A stretch of 64,000 bases of DNA from NCBI RefSeq assembly GCF_019393635.1, contig NC_057861.1:659893724-659957723 (forward strand), given 5' to 3'. The DNA comes from Dromiciops gliroides. Taxonomy: Eukaryota > Chordata > Mammalia > Microbiotheria > Microbiotheriidae. The notes under the pieces were generated by a model that was not told the DNA's origin, did not search any database, and was given only the letters and a program-made list of their open reading frames with translations. The first letter of the stretch is position 1; each line of letters opens with the position of its first letter. The position numbers and the translations under genes are program-made. Below are positions 35,195-47,200 of the stretch, piece by piece.

Positions 35195-36404
35195 TACTGA
35201 TGAAATGGACTTTCAATCATCCAGTCCAGTCTCCCAACCAAAGTAAGAATTCCCTCAAAACACCATTCATAGAGGATCAACTAGCCTTTACTTAAGCACT
35301 TTCAAGTCACAGGGAACTCACTGCCTCAAAGAGAATCTATTCCAGTTTTGGACAGCTCCAATTGTTAGAAAATGCCACCTCCTATTAAGCCAAAAATCTG
35401 TGTCCTTGTAACTTAGAGTCACTGGTCCCAATTCTCACCTCTAAAGCTACACAAAATAAATCAAATCCCCTGAGACATGAGAGGATTTAAAATCTTTGAA
35501 TTTAGCTGGAAGGTACTGGTGAAGGGAGTGTGGTATGGTGACTAAAGTACTGTACTTGGAAGACATGGGTCTTCCAAGCTAGTCTTCTAACTGTGAGACT
35601 AGCTGTGTGACCTTGGACAAGTCACTTAAACTTGCTACACATGAGGAAACTTACAGGATCATAGATTTAGAGCTAGAAAGAACTTCAGAGGCTACCAGGT
35701 CCAAATGTCTCATTTTATGGATGTGGAAATGGAAGCTGATAGAAGTTGACTTGCTGAGGACCACAAACCAGTAAGTGCCTGAGATTGGATTTGAACTCAG
35801 ATCTTGTTGACTGAGCCCAGCATCTTATAGACACTGTACTAACTACCCTAGATCTTATTTCCTGAATGACAGAGGGGTTAAAATCTGCATTGACCGAGGA
35901 AGTTTCTATACTGAGATTCCTACACAATGACTAAAATGATAGATCCTTCTCATATTTACATATCAGTATTGAGAGAGGAAAAAACAACAACACAGAACAA
36001 CATGTGATATTCCTGCTCTATTCTGCACTGACCAGACTACATCTAGTGTATTGTATTAAGTCCCTTCACCATCTTGGCTACTTCTTTCCATTGGTCCTCA
36101 TATAGTGTGAAACCAAGTCCCTTCAGTAATCTGGTTGCTATTCTCTGGATATTCTTCATCTTTTCAATATCCTTCCCAAAAATATGGCACTCAGAGCTCA
36201 GTATACTACCCTAGATATGATCTGGCCAGTGCTAAATAGAGCAGGAGTATTGCATCTCTCTCCCCCTCCCCCCCTTTCTTCCCCAAGAAGATCTATCTCT
36301 CCTCATGCTGCCTACATTTGTGTTAGCTTTCCTGGCTGCCAGTTGCTTCATACTGAGCTTCAGCAGTATATTAATATTAACATCCTTGCTATTTTTTTGG
36401 ACAG
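35195..36404 (-). mobile_element. CR1/L3-type LINE, 3' portion (interrupted)
   Basis: Segments 35195-35470 and 36010-36404 read, on the minus strand, like the decayed 3' half of a CR1/L3 LINE. The plus strand shows phrases such as GGAACTCACTGCCTC and GATCTGGCCAGTGCTAAAT, the familiar reverse complement of that family. Old MIR-like SINEs (about 35500-35860) sit between the two pieces. The right end is cut by the NDUFAB1 insertion. The call is from memory of the family and not from an alignment. Confidence 0.6.
35500..35860. repeat. Two old MIR-like elements inside the CR1/L3 LINE
   Basis: 35520-35640 is sense (GAGACTAGCTGTGTGACCTT). 35650-35860 is antisense (TGGATGTGGAAATGGAAGCT, GAGATTGGATTTGAACTCAG). 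They split the LINE recorded at 35195-36404. Confidence 0.55.
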
Positions 36405-36415
36405 GTTACTTTTTT
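36405..36415. repeat. Target-site duplication, left copy, of the NDUFAB1 retrocopy
   Basis: GTTACTTTTTT here is repeated exactly at 37318-37328. The T-run suits the L1 endonuclease preference for TTTT/AA sites. Confidence 0.8.
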
Positions 36416-37328
<913 letters not shown>

Positions 37329-37488
37329 AGGTGAACTAATATCTATCCCTGAAATATAATACCCTATCTATTGATGCCTTCCATATCTTGTACTTGATGC
37401 TGATTTTTTTTTTAATCCAAGTGGAAAACTTTAATTTTATCCAAGTTAAATTTACCTCATTTCATTCAGCTTAGTGTTTTAGTCTTTT
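37329..37488 (-). mobile_element. CR1/L3-type LINE, middle piece between the retrocopy and L1
   Basis: This 160-bp bridge is AT-rich and matches the style of the segments on either side. Its left edge is the retrocopy duplication and its right edge the L1 duplication. Confidence 0.5.
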
Positions 37489-37504
37489 AAGAGTTTATAA
37501 AATA
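37489..37504. repeat. Target-site duplication, left copy, of the full-length L1
   Basis: AAGAGTTTATAAAATA precedes the first base of the L1 and is repeated exactly at 44013-44028. Confidence 0.9.
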
Positions 37505-38077
37505 GGCGGAGCCAAGATGGCGGAGAGGAAGCAGCAAGCTGCCTGAGCTCTCCTTCTGTTCCCTCAAAACGAACATTAAATCAAGCCTCTGGACGGATTC
37601 TGAAACTACAGAACCTGCAAAGAGACAGAGAGACACAGTCCTCCAACCAGAGATAATTTAGAAGACTTCAGGAAAAGGTCGGTCTGACTCGGGCAAAAGG
37701 GAGGCCCAGCGCAGGGCAGCAACCCAGCGCCGAGGGAGTCGGGGCAAGTCAGCAGGAGCTGCGGGCCACAGCCGAACAACTGAGGCTCACGGAACCTGGT
37801 TCAAAAATCTGGTGGCCAAGAAGGACAGTGGAAAAACTTACCTGCACCGGCCGAGAGGGCCACAAACGGCGGGATCAGACGCCGGGGTCTGGCGCCTGGC
37901 TGGCCGAGCACAATCATACAGGAAGTGCAGGGCGGGGCATCTCCACATACCATAAAGGCCTCAGAGTAAAAGCCCGGTCACACAGCACCTATACACCTGC
38001 ACAAGAAGCCCAAAACAGGGACCCTGGTGCCCCCAGAGCAGACCTCAACTTAAAGAATAAATAAATAAGCTGCAATA
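37505..38077 (+). promoter_or_regulatory. L1 5'UTR with internal promoter
   Basis: These 573 bp are GC- and CpG-richer than the surroundings and come before ORF1. Near the start, at about 37513-37523, is CAAGATGGCGG, a match to the YY1 core (AANATGGCG). In human L1 a YY1 site at the same place sets the transcription start. A 78-codon open frame (37828-38064) lies inside the leader. I see no known domain in it and treat it as an upstream frame or chance. Confidence 0.7.
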
Positions 38078-39160
38078 ATGAGTAAGAAGCAAAAAAGAGC
38101 CCTCTCCATTGAGAGCTTCTGTATCAATAGGGAAGAAGCCAACACAAACTCAGATGAGGACAACAGCCTCAAATTGTCTACATCTGAAGTCTCACAAGGG
38201 AAGGTGAATTGGTCGCAAGAACAAAAAGCCTTCCTGGAAGAGCTCAAAAAGGATTTTAAAAATCAATTGCAAGAGGTAGAAGAAAAAATGGGGAGAGAAA
38301 TTAAAGCAAAACAAAAAAACTATGAAAAAAGAATCAGCAGCTTGGAAAAGGAAGCTGAAGAAAACAAAGCCTTAAAAAATTCATTTGGCCAAATGGAAAA
38401 AAAGGTGCATAATCTCACTGAAGAAAACAGTACCTTAAAAAATTCACTTAGTCAAATGGAAAAAAAGGTGCATAATCTCACTGAAGAAAACAATGCCTTA
38501 AAAATTAAAGTGGGACAGTTGGAAGATAAGGAATCCATGAGACACCAAGAATCAGTCAAGCAGAATTAAAAAAATGAAAAAATAGAAGAAAATGTGAAAT
38601 ACCTCATTGGAAAGACAACTGATCTGGAAAACAGATCGAGGAGAGACAATTTGAGAATCATTGGACTGCCTGAAAGCCATGACCAGAAAAAGAATCTAGA
38701 CACCATATTCCAGGAAATTATTAAGGAGAACTGCCCTGATATCATAGAATCAGAGGATAAAATTATCATTGAAAGAATCCACCGATCACCTCCTGAAAGA
38801 GACCCCAAAAGGAAAACTCCAAGGAATATTGTAGCCAAATTCCAGAATTATCAGGTGAAGGAGAAAATACTCCAAGCAGCCAGAAAGAAGCAATTTAAAT
38901 ATCATGGAGCCACAGTCAGGATTGCTCAGGACCTGGCAGCTTCAACATTAAAGGACCGCAAGGCTTGGAATATGATATTCCGGAAGGCAAAGGAGATTGG
39001 ATTGCAGCCGAGAATCTATTACCCAGCAAAAATGTGCATTTTCTTTCAGGGGAAAAGATGGACATTTAATGACATTGGGGACTTTCAATCTTTCCTGGTG
39101 AAAAGACCAGAACTGAATAGAAAATTTGATCTCAACATACAAGACTCAAGAGAAGTTTAA
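38078..39160 (+). pseudogene. L1 ORF1 (RNA-binding protein), one premature stop
   Basis: ORF1p is the trimeric nucleic-acid chaperone that coats L1 RNA in the ribonucleoprotein particle. The frame runs 361 codons from MSKKQKRALSIES to QDSREV, but a TAA at 38567-38569 cuts it after codon 163. The frame then continues in phase. The N-terminal half is a charged coiled coil (about residues 45-165) containing a 21-residue unit built around QMEKKVHNLTEEN that occurs twice and begins a third time. The second half is the RRM-like and C-terminal domain region (RSRRDNLRIIGLPE, then RIHRSPPERDPKRKTPRNI), both typical of L1 ORF1. An intact copy of this size, about 360 aa, would be close to the human protein (338 aa). 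Confidence 0.9.
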
Positions 39161-39741
39161 AAAGGTAAACAGAGGGGAAAAAAAAAGTTACCCTATTAGG
39201 TTAAACTGTTTACATCCCTACACGGGAAGATAATACTCATAACTCTTAAGAACTGTAAATGTATTTGGGCAGAGAGAAGGACTTTATATAGAGGGTATAA
39301 ATATAAATTGTCATTGATGTGATGATACAAAAGAATTAAGGGGATAAAAAGGGAGTCTATGGGGAGGAGAGGAAAGGGGAGGTGGAATGGGATGAATTAT
39401 ATCATATGAAGAGGTGGAAAAAAACCTATTATAATAGAGGGAAAGAAAGGAGGGGGGAACATGGTTTCAACCCTATTCTCATTAGATTTGACTCAAAGAG
39501 GGAATAACATATACGTTCATTGGGATAAAGAAACTTAACTCATTCTTTAGGGAAACAAAAGGGGAAGGGAAAGGGGGGGACTGATAGAAGGGAGGACAAA
39601 AGCAAGGGAGAAAAGGGTAAAGAAAAGAGGGGGGTGATAAAAAGGGAGGGCAGATTGGGGGAGGCAGGGGTAAGAAGTAAAACGTCGGTGAGGAGGAATA
39701 GGGTGAAAGAAGGGGGGAAAAGTACAAAGGGGGTAAATAGA
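39161..39741 (+). other. Long purine-rich L1 inter-ORF spacer
   Basis: About 580 bp separate the ORF1 stop from the best ORF2 start. Human and mouse L1 have only tens of bp here. The spacer is dominated by G and A on the plus strand, especially 39355-39480 and 39540-39740, and holds no convincing coding frame. A decayed L1 at 51.0-53.2 kb appears to have a comparable purine-rich block after its ORF1, which suggests a lineage trait and not an insertion unique to this copy. Its role in ORF2 translation is unknown. Confidence 0.7.
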
Positions 39742-42700
39742 ATGGAGGGGAATAGACAGTCAGTAATAATAACTGTGAATGTGAATGGGATGAACTCTGC
39801 TATAAAACGGAAGAGAATTGCAGAGTGGATTAAAAACCAGAAGCCTACAATATGCTGTTTACAAGAAACACATTTGAAGCAGAGAGATACACACAGAGTA
39901 AAGGTAAAAGGCTGGAGCAGAATATATTATGCCTCAGCTAAAGTAAAAAAGGCAGGGGTAGCAATCCTTATCTCAGACAAAGTGCAGGCAAAAATAGATC
40001 TCATTAAAAGAGATAAGGAAGGAAATTACATCTTACTTAAAGGTACTATAGATAATGAAGTAATATCAATATTGAATATGTATGCGCCAAGTGGTATAGC
40101 ATCCAAGTTCTTAGAGGAGAAGTTAAATGAGTTACAAGAGGAATTAGATAGTAATACTATACTAGTGGGGGATCTGAATCTCCCCCTCTCAGAATTAGAT
40201 AAATCTAGCCAAAAAATAAATAAGAAAGAAGTGAAAGAGGTGAATAGATTACTAGAAAAGTTAGACATGATAGATGTCTGGAGAAAATTGAATGGGGATA
40301 GAAAGGAATATACCTTTTTCTCAGCAGTACATGGCACATTTTCAAAAATTGACCATGTATTAGGGCACAAAAACATCATAGTCAAATGTAGAAAGGCAGA
40401 AATAGTAAATGCATCCTTCTCAGATCATGATGCAATAAAAATTACATGTAAGAAAGAGCCAGGGAAAAGTAGAATGAAAATCAATTGGAAACTAAATAAT
40501 TTCATGCTAAAGAATGAATGGGCCAAACAAGAAATCATAGAAACAATCAATAACTTTATCCAAGAGAATGACAATAATGAGACAACATACCAAAATCTAT
40601 GGGATGCAGCCAAAGCAGTGCTTAGGGGAAAATTTATAGCTCTAAATGCTTACATGAATAAGAAAGAGAAAGAGGAGATTAATGAATTGGGCATGCAACT
40701 TAAAAAGCTAGAAAAAGAACAAATTAGAAATCCCCAATTAGACACTAAATTAGAGATCCTGAAAATTAAAGGAGAAATCAATAAGATTGAAAGCAAAAAA
40801 AACTATAGAATTAATCAATGAAACTAAGAGCTGGTTTTATGAAAAAACCAATAAAATAGATAAAATATTGGTTAATTTGATTAAAAAAAAGAAAGAAGAA
40901 AACCAAATTACCAGTATCAAAAATGAAAAGGGTGATGTTACCACCAATGAAGTGGAAATTAAAGCAATAATTAGGAAATATTTTGCCCAACTGTATGCCA
41001 ATAAATTTGACAATCTAAATGAAATGGATGAATATTTACAAAAATACAAACTGCCCAGGTTAACTGAAGAGGAAATAAAATCCTTAAATAAACCCATATT
41101 AGAAAAAGAAATTGAACAAGCTATTAATGAACTCCCTAAGAAAAAATCCCCAGGGCCAGATGGGTTTACGGGTGAATTTTACCAAACATTTAAAGAACAA
41201 TTAATTCCAATATTATACAAATTATTTGGAAAAATAGGTGAAGAAGGAGTTCTACCAAATTCGTTTTATGACACAAATATGGTGGTGATACCAAAACCAG
41301 GCAAAGCAAAAACAGAGAAAGAAAATTATAGACCAATTTCCCTAATGAATATTGATGCTAAAATCTTAAATAAGATATTAGCAAGGAGATTACAGCAAGT
41401 GATCACCAGGATAATACACTATGACCAGGTGGGATTTATACCAGGAATGCAGGGCTGGTTCAACATTAGGAAAACTATTAACATAATCAACCACATCAAT
41501 AAGAAAACCAACCAAAATCATATGATTATCTCAATAGATGCAGAGAAAGCTTTTGACAAAGTACAGCACCCATTCCTAATAAAAACACTAGAGAGTTTAG
41601 GAATAGGGGGAGCTTTCCTTAGAATAATAAACAGTATCTACCTAAAGCCATCAGCAAGTATTATATGCAATGGAGATAAATTAGAGGCCTTCCCAATAAG
41701 ATCAGGGGTGAAACAGGGATGTCCATTATCACCCCTATTATTTAATATTGTTCTAGAAATGTTAGCTTTAGCAATCAGAGAAGAGAAAGGAATTAAAGGA
41801 ATTAGAATAGGCAAGGAGGAAACAAAACTATCACTCTTTGCAGATGATATGATGGTATACTTAAGGAATCCTCGAGAATCAAGTCAAAAATTACTTGAAA
41901 CAATTAACAACTTTAGCAAAGTAGCAGGATATAAAATAAATCCACATAAATCATCAGCATTTCTATACATGACCAACAAAGTCCAGCAGCAAGAGATAGA
42001 AAGAGAAATTCCATTTAAAGTAACGGTAGGTAATATAAAATACTTGGGAGTCTACTTGCCAAGACAAACCCAGGAACTCTATGAACACAACTACCAAACA
42101 CTCTTCACACAAATCAAATCAGATCTAAATAATTGGAAAGATATCAATTGCTCATGGATAGGCAGAGCTAATATAGTAAAAATGACAATACTGCCTAAAT
42201 TAATTTACTTATTCAGTGCCATACCAATCAGGCTACCTAAAAATTATTTTATACAGCTAGAAAAAATAATAACAAAATTCATCTGGAAAAACAAAAAATC
42301 AAGAATATCCAGGGAAATAATGAAAAAAAATTCACAGGAAGGTGGGTTAGCGGTACCAAACCTGGAGCTTTACTATAAAGCGGCAGTCATCAAAACTATC
42401 TGGTACTGGCTAAAAAATAGAGTGGTAGATCAATGGAATAGGCTAGGCTCAGGAAATGAAGTAGTAAATGACACTAGTAATGTAGTGTTTGACAAACCCA
42501 AAGACTCCAGCTTCTGGGATAGGAACTCAGTATTTGACAAAAACTGCTGGGAAAACTGGAAGATAGTATGGCAGAAATTAGGCTTAGACCAACATCTTAC
42601 ACCTTATACTAAAATAAGGTCAAAATGGATACATGATTTAGACATAAGAGGTGATACCATAGATAAATTAGGAGAGAAAGGAATAGTGTACCTATCAGAT

Positions 42701-43537
42701 CTTTGGAAAGGAGAACAGTTTTTGACCAAACATGAGATAGAGTATATTATAAAATGCAAAGTGGATGATTTTGATTATATTAAATTAAAAATTTTTTGTA
42801 CAAACAGAAGCAATGCATCCAAAATTGGAAGGGAGGCAGAAAGCTGGGAAACAATTTTTGAGGCCAGTGCTTCTGATAAAGGCCTCATCTCTAAAATATA
42901 TAGGGAATTAAATCAAATTTATAAGAATCCAAGTCATTCCCCAATTGAGAAATGGTCAAAGGATATGAACAGGCAGTTTTCTGATGAAGAAACCAAAGCT
43001 ATCTATTCCCATATGAAAAAATGCTCTAAATCTCTAATGATTAGAGAGATGCAAATTAAAACAACTCTGAGGTACCACCTGACACCTATCAGATTGGCTA
43101 AAATGACAAAAAAGGAAGATAATAAATGTTGGAGAGGCTGTGGGAAAATTGGAACACTAATGCATTGTTGGTGGAGCTGTGAGCTGATCCAACCATTCTG
43201 GAGAGCAATTTGGAATTATGCCCAAAGGGCGATAAAGCTGTGCATACCCTTTGACCCAGCAATCCCACTTTTAGGTCTTTTGCCCAAAGAAATCATGGAA
43301 GGGGGAAAGGGACCCACATGTACAAAAATATTTATAGCTGCTCTTTATGTGGTAGCAAGGAATTGGAAGTTGAGGGGGTGCCCATCAATTGGGGAATGGC
43401 TGGACAAGTTGTGGTATATGAATACAATGGAATACTATTGTGCTGTAAGAAATGATGAGCAGGAAGAGTTCAGAGAAACCTGGAGGGTCTTATGTGAGCT
43501 GATGATGAGTGAGATGAGCATCAACATTGAGTGTTGA
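39742..43537 (+). pseudogene. L1 ORF2 (endonuclease-reverse transcriptase), one frameshift
   Basis: ORF2p nicks target DNA and reverse-transcribes L1 RNA in place. MEGNRQSVII is chosen as start; an upstream in-frame start at 39634 would only add spacer sequence. The AP-type endonuclease keeps QETH (Glu codon 39865-39867), GDLN and SDHD (from 40420). The frame shifts inside an A8 run at 40795-40802: the first frame ends at 40821 and the second (from about 40787) runs to the stop at 43537. The second frame holds [29 protein letters not shown] and the catalytic FADD (41837-41848, about residue 699 of the combined product). The C-terminal zinc-knuckle-like C-x3-C-x7-H-x4-C region starts near 43128. 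Total length of about 1265 codons agrees with the human 1275. Confidence 0.93.
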
Positions 43538-44012
43538 CCTACTGTGATGGACTATATTCTTCTCACCAATGCAATGGTACAGAAGAGTTCCAGGGAACTC
43601 ATGATAGAAGAGGATCTCCAAATCCAAGAAAAAAAAAGAAAGAAAGAACTGTGGAGTATAGATGCTGATTGAACCATATTATTTCTTTTGTTTTGGGTGC
43701 TGTTGTTGTTTTTTCTATTTTGAGGTTTTGCATCACTGTTCTGATTCTTTCTCTTGTAACAGGATTAATGCAGAAATAGGATTAATGTTATTATGTGTAT
43801 ATATATGTGTGTGTATATCTATATCTATATCTATATGTATATGTATAGAGATATATAGATATAACCTATATCAGATTACCTGCTGTCTAGGGGAGGGGGG
43901 AGGGAGGGGAGGGAGGGAGAAAAATCTGAAATTGTAAAGCATGTATAAACAAAAGTTGAGAACTATCTTTACATGTAACGGAAAAAATAAAATATCTCAT
44001 TAATAAAAAAAA
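43538..44012 (+). other. L1 3'UTR with G-rich tract and poly(A) signals
   Basis: After the ORF2 stop comes a 475-bp non-coding tail with a TG/TATC microsatellite-like stretch (about 43795-43865), then a run of repeated G3-G6 blocks at about 43889-43920 that could form a quadruplex, a known property of mammalian L1 3'UTRs. AATAAA occurs at 43986-43991 and 44002-44007, just before the short A-tail. Confidence 0.75.
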
Positions 44013-44028
44013 AAGAGTTTATAAAATA
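44013..44028. repeat. Target-site duplication, right copy, of the full-length L1
   Basis: This copy follows the L1 A-run and is identical to 37489-37504. The interrupted CR1/L3-like host sequence resumes immediately after it. Confidence 0.9.
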
Positions 44029-44290
44029 CTGACTGTCATCTCATGTATTAGCTGTCTTTCCTAGCTTTTTATCATCTGTAAACATAAGAACATCTTTTTT
44101 TAAGACTGATAAAAATATTCAAGAGAACAATGTCAAGCACAGATTACTGGGGGATTCTACTGTAGACTTTCTTCCAAGATAACAGAACTATCTCAGGCCA
44201 AGCCTCACTGCTGATTCTTTTTTGAGCTAATAGGTGAGTAAAACGCTTAAATTATTTTTATATAAAAAGAAAGTCCTCCTTCATTTTGTA
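44029..44290 (-). mobile_element. CR1/L3-type LINE, continuation beyond the L1
   Basis: The plus strand reads TCATCTGTAAACATAAG, then GATAAAAATATTCAAGAG and CAAGCACAGATTACTGG. This is the reverse complement of the CR1/L3 reverse-transcriptase region that encodes a LLFNIF-like motif. It therefore continues, in order, the element seen at 35.2-37.5 kb. Confidence 0.6.
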
Positions 44291-44379
44291 TTTCTGCAGT
44301 TGATTTTTTGAGCTCACAAGTAGGACTTTGCATTTATTCTTATTATATTTTATATTCTTGGAAGTACTGTGAGAGAGAG

Positions 44380-44910
44380 AGAAAAAAATACCGTCTTTGC
44401 TACTTTCTTACCTGTGTGACCTCGGTTAAATTATTTAACATTTCTTGGTCTCAACTTTCTTATCCACAAATTGAAGAGGTTGGACTATATGATTTTAGGC
44501 TCTTCTCTAGCCTCCTATAATCTGGTCCATTGTATGAACCTATTAAGAGGTTTTTTTTTGTTTGTTTGTTTGTTTTTAATCCTGATTCCATCATCATTAC
44601 AATGATATACGGCAGGATGGAAATCATTGCATACATTTACTCAGAAGGCACAAAGTGCTGAGGAATTATAAAGAAACTGAGGCAAACTATTTTAGTCAAA
44701 AGGGGAAAAAAGCACTAGAATGAAAAGAAAAGTTCAATTCTTGGCTCTTCTACTTTCCCATGTTTGTCCCTGAGTTACATTTTTTCTGGACCTTATTTTC
44801 CTCATCTATAATAGGGGGATATCATATGTATAATACTGATCTCATAGTGTTGTAGGGATTAAATGAAATAATTCATGTAAGGAACTGTTGAAAACTCAAA
44901 GTACTATAGT
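44380..44910 (+). repeat. Old MIR-like fragments
   Basis: 44390-44530 reads CTTACCTGTGTGACCTCGGT with CTTCTCTAGCCTCCTATAAT. 44740-44900 reads TATTTTCCTCATCTATAATA with ATAGTGTTGTAGGGATTAAA. Nothing recognisable lies between. Confidence 0.45.
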
Positions 44911-44935
44911 AATTTCAGCCATTGCTACTGTTATT

Positions 44936-45095
44936 TTTTTTATTTTTATTTTTTTTGGTGAGGCAATTAGGGTTAAATGACTTGCCCAGAGTCACACAGC
45001 TAGTAAGTGTTAAGTGTCAGAGGCTGGATTTGAACTCAGGTCCTCCTGAATCCAGGGCAGGTGCTCTATCCACTTTACCACCTAGCTGCCCCCCT
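44936..45095 (-). mobile_element. Marsupial SINE, antisense
   Basis: ATTG(C/T)TACTGTTATT flanks it at 44921-44935 and 45096-45110, with a T-rich (A on the minus strand) tail. Confidence 0.9.
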
Positions 45096-45284
45096 ATTGT
45101 TACTGTTATTAATATTAGTAATGTCTCTTAATGCCCCTAGGTCTCAGCTTCCTCATATATAAGATGAAATGACTCTCTCCCCCCACCAAAAAAAAAAGAA
45201 ATGACTATACCAGATGACTTTTAGCTCTAGTAGCCTGTTAATCTGTTTAATATGTTAGCTTTCTTGTCCAGAATTAAGTCATCT

Positions 45285-45441
45285 GGGGCAGCCAGGTGGC
45301 ACAGTGGATAAAGTACTGGCCCTGGATTCAGGAAGACCTGAATTCAAATCTGGCCTCAGACTCTTGACACTCACTAGCTGTGTGACCCTGAGCAAGTCAC
45401 TTAACCCTCATTGACCTGTAAAAAAAAAAACCCAAACCCAA
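45285..45441 (+). mobile_element. Marsupial tRNA-headed SINE
   Basis: AATTAAGTCATCT is duplicated exactly at 45272-45284 and 45442-45454. Full-length body with an A10 tail. Confidence 0.93.
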
Positions 45442-46059
45442 AATTAAGTCATCTACAGATCTGATGCTTTCTTCTACATTATTGACAAATAATCCTTTAA
45501 GAAATCAAATCTAAGTACATGACATTTTAAAAACACACAAAGACATATTAGATCATACATCTATTTAAAGTAAGATGAGGAGATGAATTTGTAGGCCTTA
45601 CTTTTTTCTTTCTCTTTTGCTCATTCATCTCCCTATCCATTTTTTTCTTCCTTTTACCTATAATTCTGTCCCCTTCCTCATTAGTGCTGTCAGTAGCTTC
45701 CCTACCATTGGCCAAATCTAAGATTAGGGTGGGCAGTATCCTATAGAAGTCAAGAGAATTCAAGTCATTCTGATGATGGATCATCAAAAATCTCCTTAAA
45801 TAACTGCTGGATTTGTCTAAAACATATATCTAAAAGATATATGTTTATGCAATACATACAAACATACACACATATATGCATGCATAATACATCTGTCCAT
45901 ATAATCATTACCTACATACATATGCATGTATATACATACACAAGCACATATATACATATCTAGATGAATCTGCCCCATTTGTAAAGATAGGTTCTTCAGC
46001 AATTTATATTCCTTCTCATCTTATTCATCTCATCCTGTGGTAAAAAAAAAAAAAATAAA

Positions 46060-46560
46060 GTTTTTTAACAGTCGGTTAGGATAACTGAAAGACGCCAGTT
46101 TTTGAAGGACCACCCTTTCGGGGAGGAGACCAATGGCATGAGCTACGCACGCCAGTCTGCCTGCTGCGCATGTCAGACTGCCTGCTATGCACTCGACTTC
46201 CCAGGTGCGAGCATAAAAGGCAAGGAGAGAATGGAAGTGGAAACTTTTTCCTGCTCTGCTGGTCTCCTGACTGTGCTGCACAGGCTGATGCTGATGAGAG
46301 TTCGACTGGACCCGGCTCGCGGTTAGCAGCAGCACGCGCTTGACACGGTCTTTCTCCCTCCCCAAAGGTGGCCTTGGGCTTTTGGTGAGTTTTATACGAA
46401 ATATAGACTAAGCTTAGACTTAAGACGATTTGTACTGTATTTCTATTTTCCTATCCTTCTAGTCAACATCACCTTGTGACTACCATACAATAAAAGCTCT
46501 AACTAGAAAACCAGAAGCTTCTTCCATTTACTAGTCTGGGAGATAAATTAAGGGAAAGGT
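46060..46560 (+). mobile_element. LTR-like promoter/poly(A) block (probable solo retroviral LTR)
   Basis: In about 500 bp there is, in order: a CCAAT box (46130-46134), a 21-bp imperfect tandem repeat (46151-46171 and 46172-46192), a TATA-like CATAAAAGG (46212-46220), a GC- and CpG-richer transcribed-looking segment, and AATAAA (46489-46494). The compact promoter-to-poly(A) spacing of about 275 bp fits a U3-R-U5 layout. I could not fix the ends or a target duplication, and I see no internal retroviral genes beside it. A stray gene promoter is the alternative. Confidence 0.5.
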
Positions 46561-46564
46561 TAAA

Positions 46565-47152
46565 GAGGGGAGATTTATGATCTAATATCCAATTTTAAAT
46601 CTCAAAATCCTATGTTAGTATATTTACATAAATCCTGCATTGGGCATATATATGACAAACTTGGGGACATTATCTTATTCATATACTATCTGAAAATACC
46701 AGTAGAGCTTTTGGGTCATCCATCTATTATTTATCCTCCACTTTCTTTATGTGATTACTCTATCTTTTCCAGTCATGCCTCTCCTTGATGATGATGATGG
46801 TGTCTTTGACAATATTTCTTATTCTCTAATACGTGATTAGTAATAAGTTGCATTATGCATAGCTCATCCTGTATCTTGTTATGCCCTTTGGGTAAAATTC
46901 AGTTTTGATTCATCAGAATGACTTGTCAAATATCACTAGGAGAATATCAATGCAAGGGTGATGAAATTTTACAGCAGTGATCATTGAAATTATTGCATAA
47001 TTTTTCAAATACACTCCAACCCAATTTCCTGTTTACTCAGTTCTGAGTGTAGCACCTATCCAAATTACATATAAATATCAATGAGCTGGTTTCATATGAT
47101 TTTTTTCATCCTCTTTGTTTTTCTACTATGAATAGTTAGACATTATGTGTAT

Positions 47153-47200
<48 letters not shown>

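Larger units (their letters stand above)
37505..44012 (+). mobile_element. Full-length LINE-1 retrotransposon
   Basis: This is a 6.5-kb L1 with 5'UTR, ORF1, inter-ORF spacer, ORF2, 3'UTR and short A-tail, bounded by a perfect 16-bp duplication. Both proteins are recognisable end to end. I see only two disabling lesions: one stop in ORF1 and one single-base frameshift in ORF2. That implies a fairly recent insertion that cannot now transpose by itself without suppression of those lesions. It lies within an older CR1/L3 LINE and 177 bp from the NDUFAB1 retrocopy. Confidence 0.95.

Noticed and set aside
37828..38064. 78-codon frame in the L1 5'UTR as an extra L1 protein
   Set aside because: It lies on the sense strand of the leader, unlike the antisense ORF0 of primates. 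With one copy there is no evidence of conservation.
38371..38512. Spaced direct repeats as a CRISPR array
   Set aside because: The repeats are contiguous 63-bp coding units in an L1 coiled coil in a mammalian genome, with no spacers between them.
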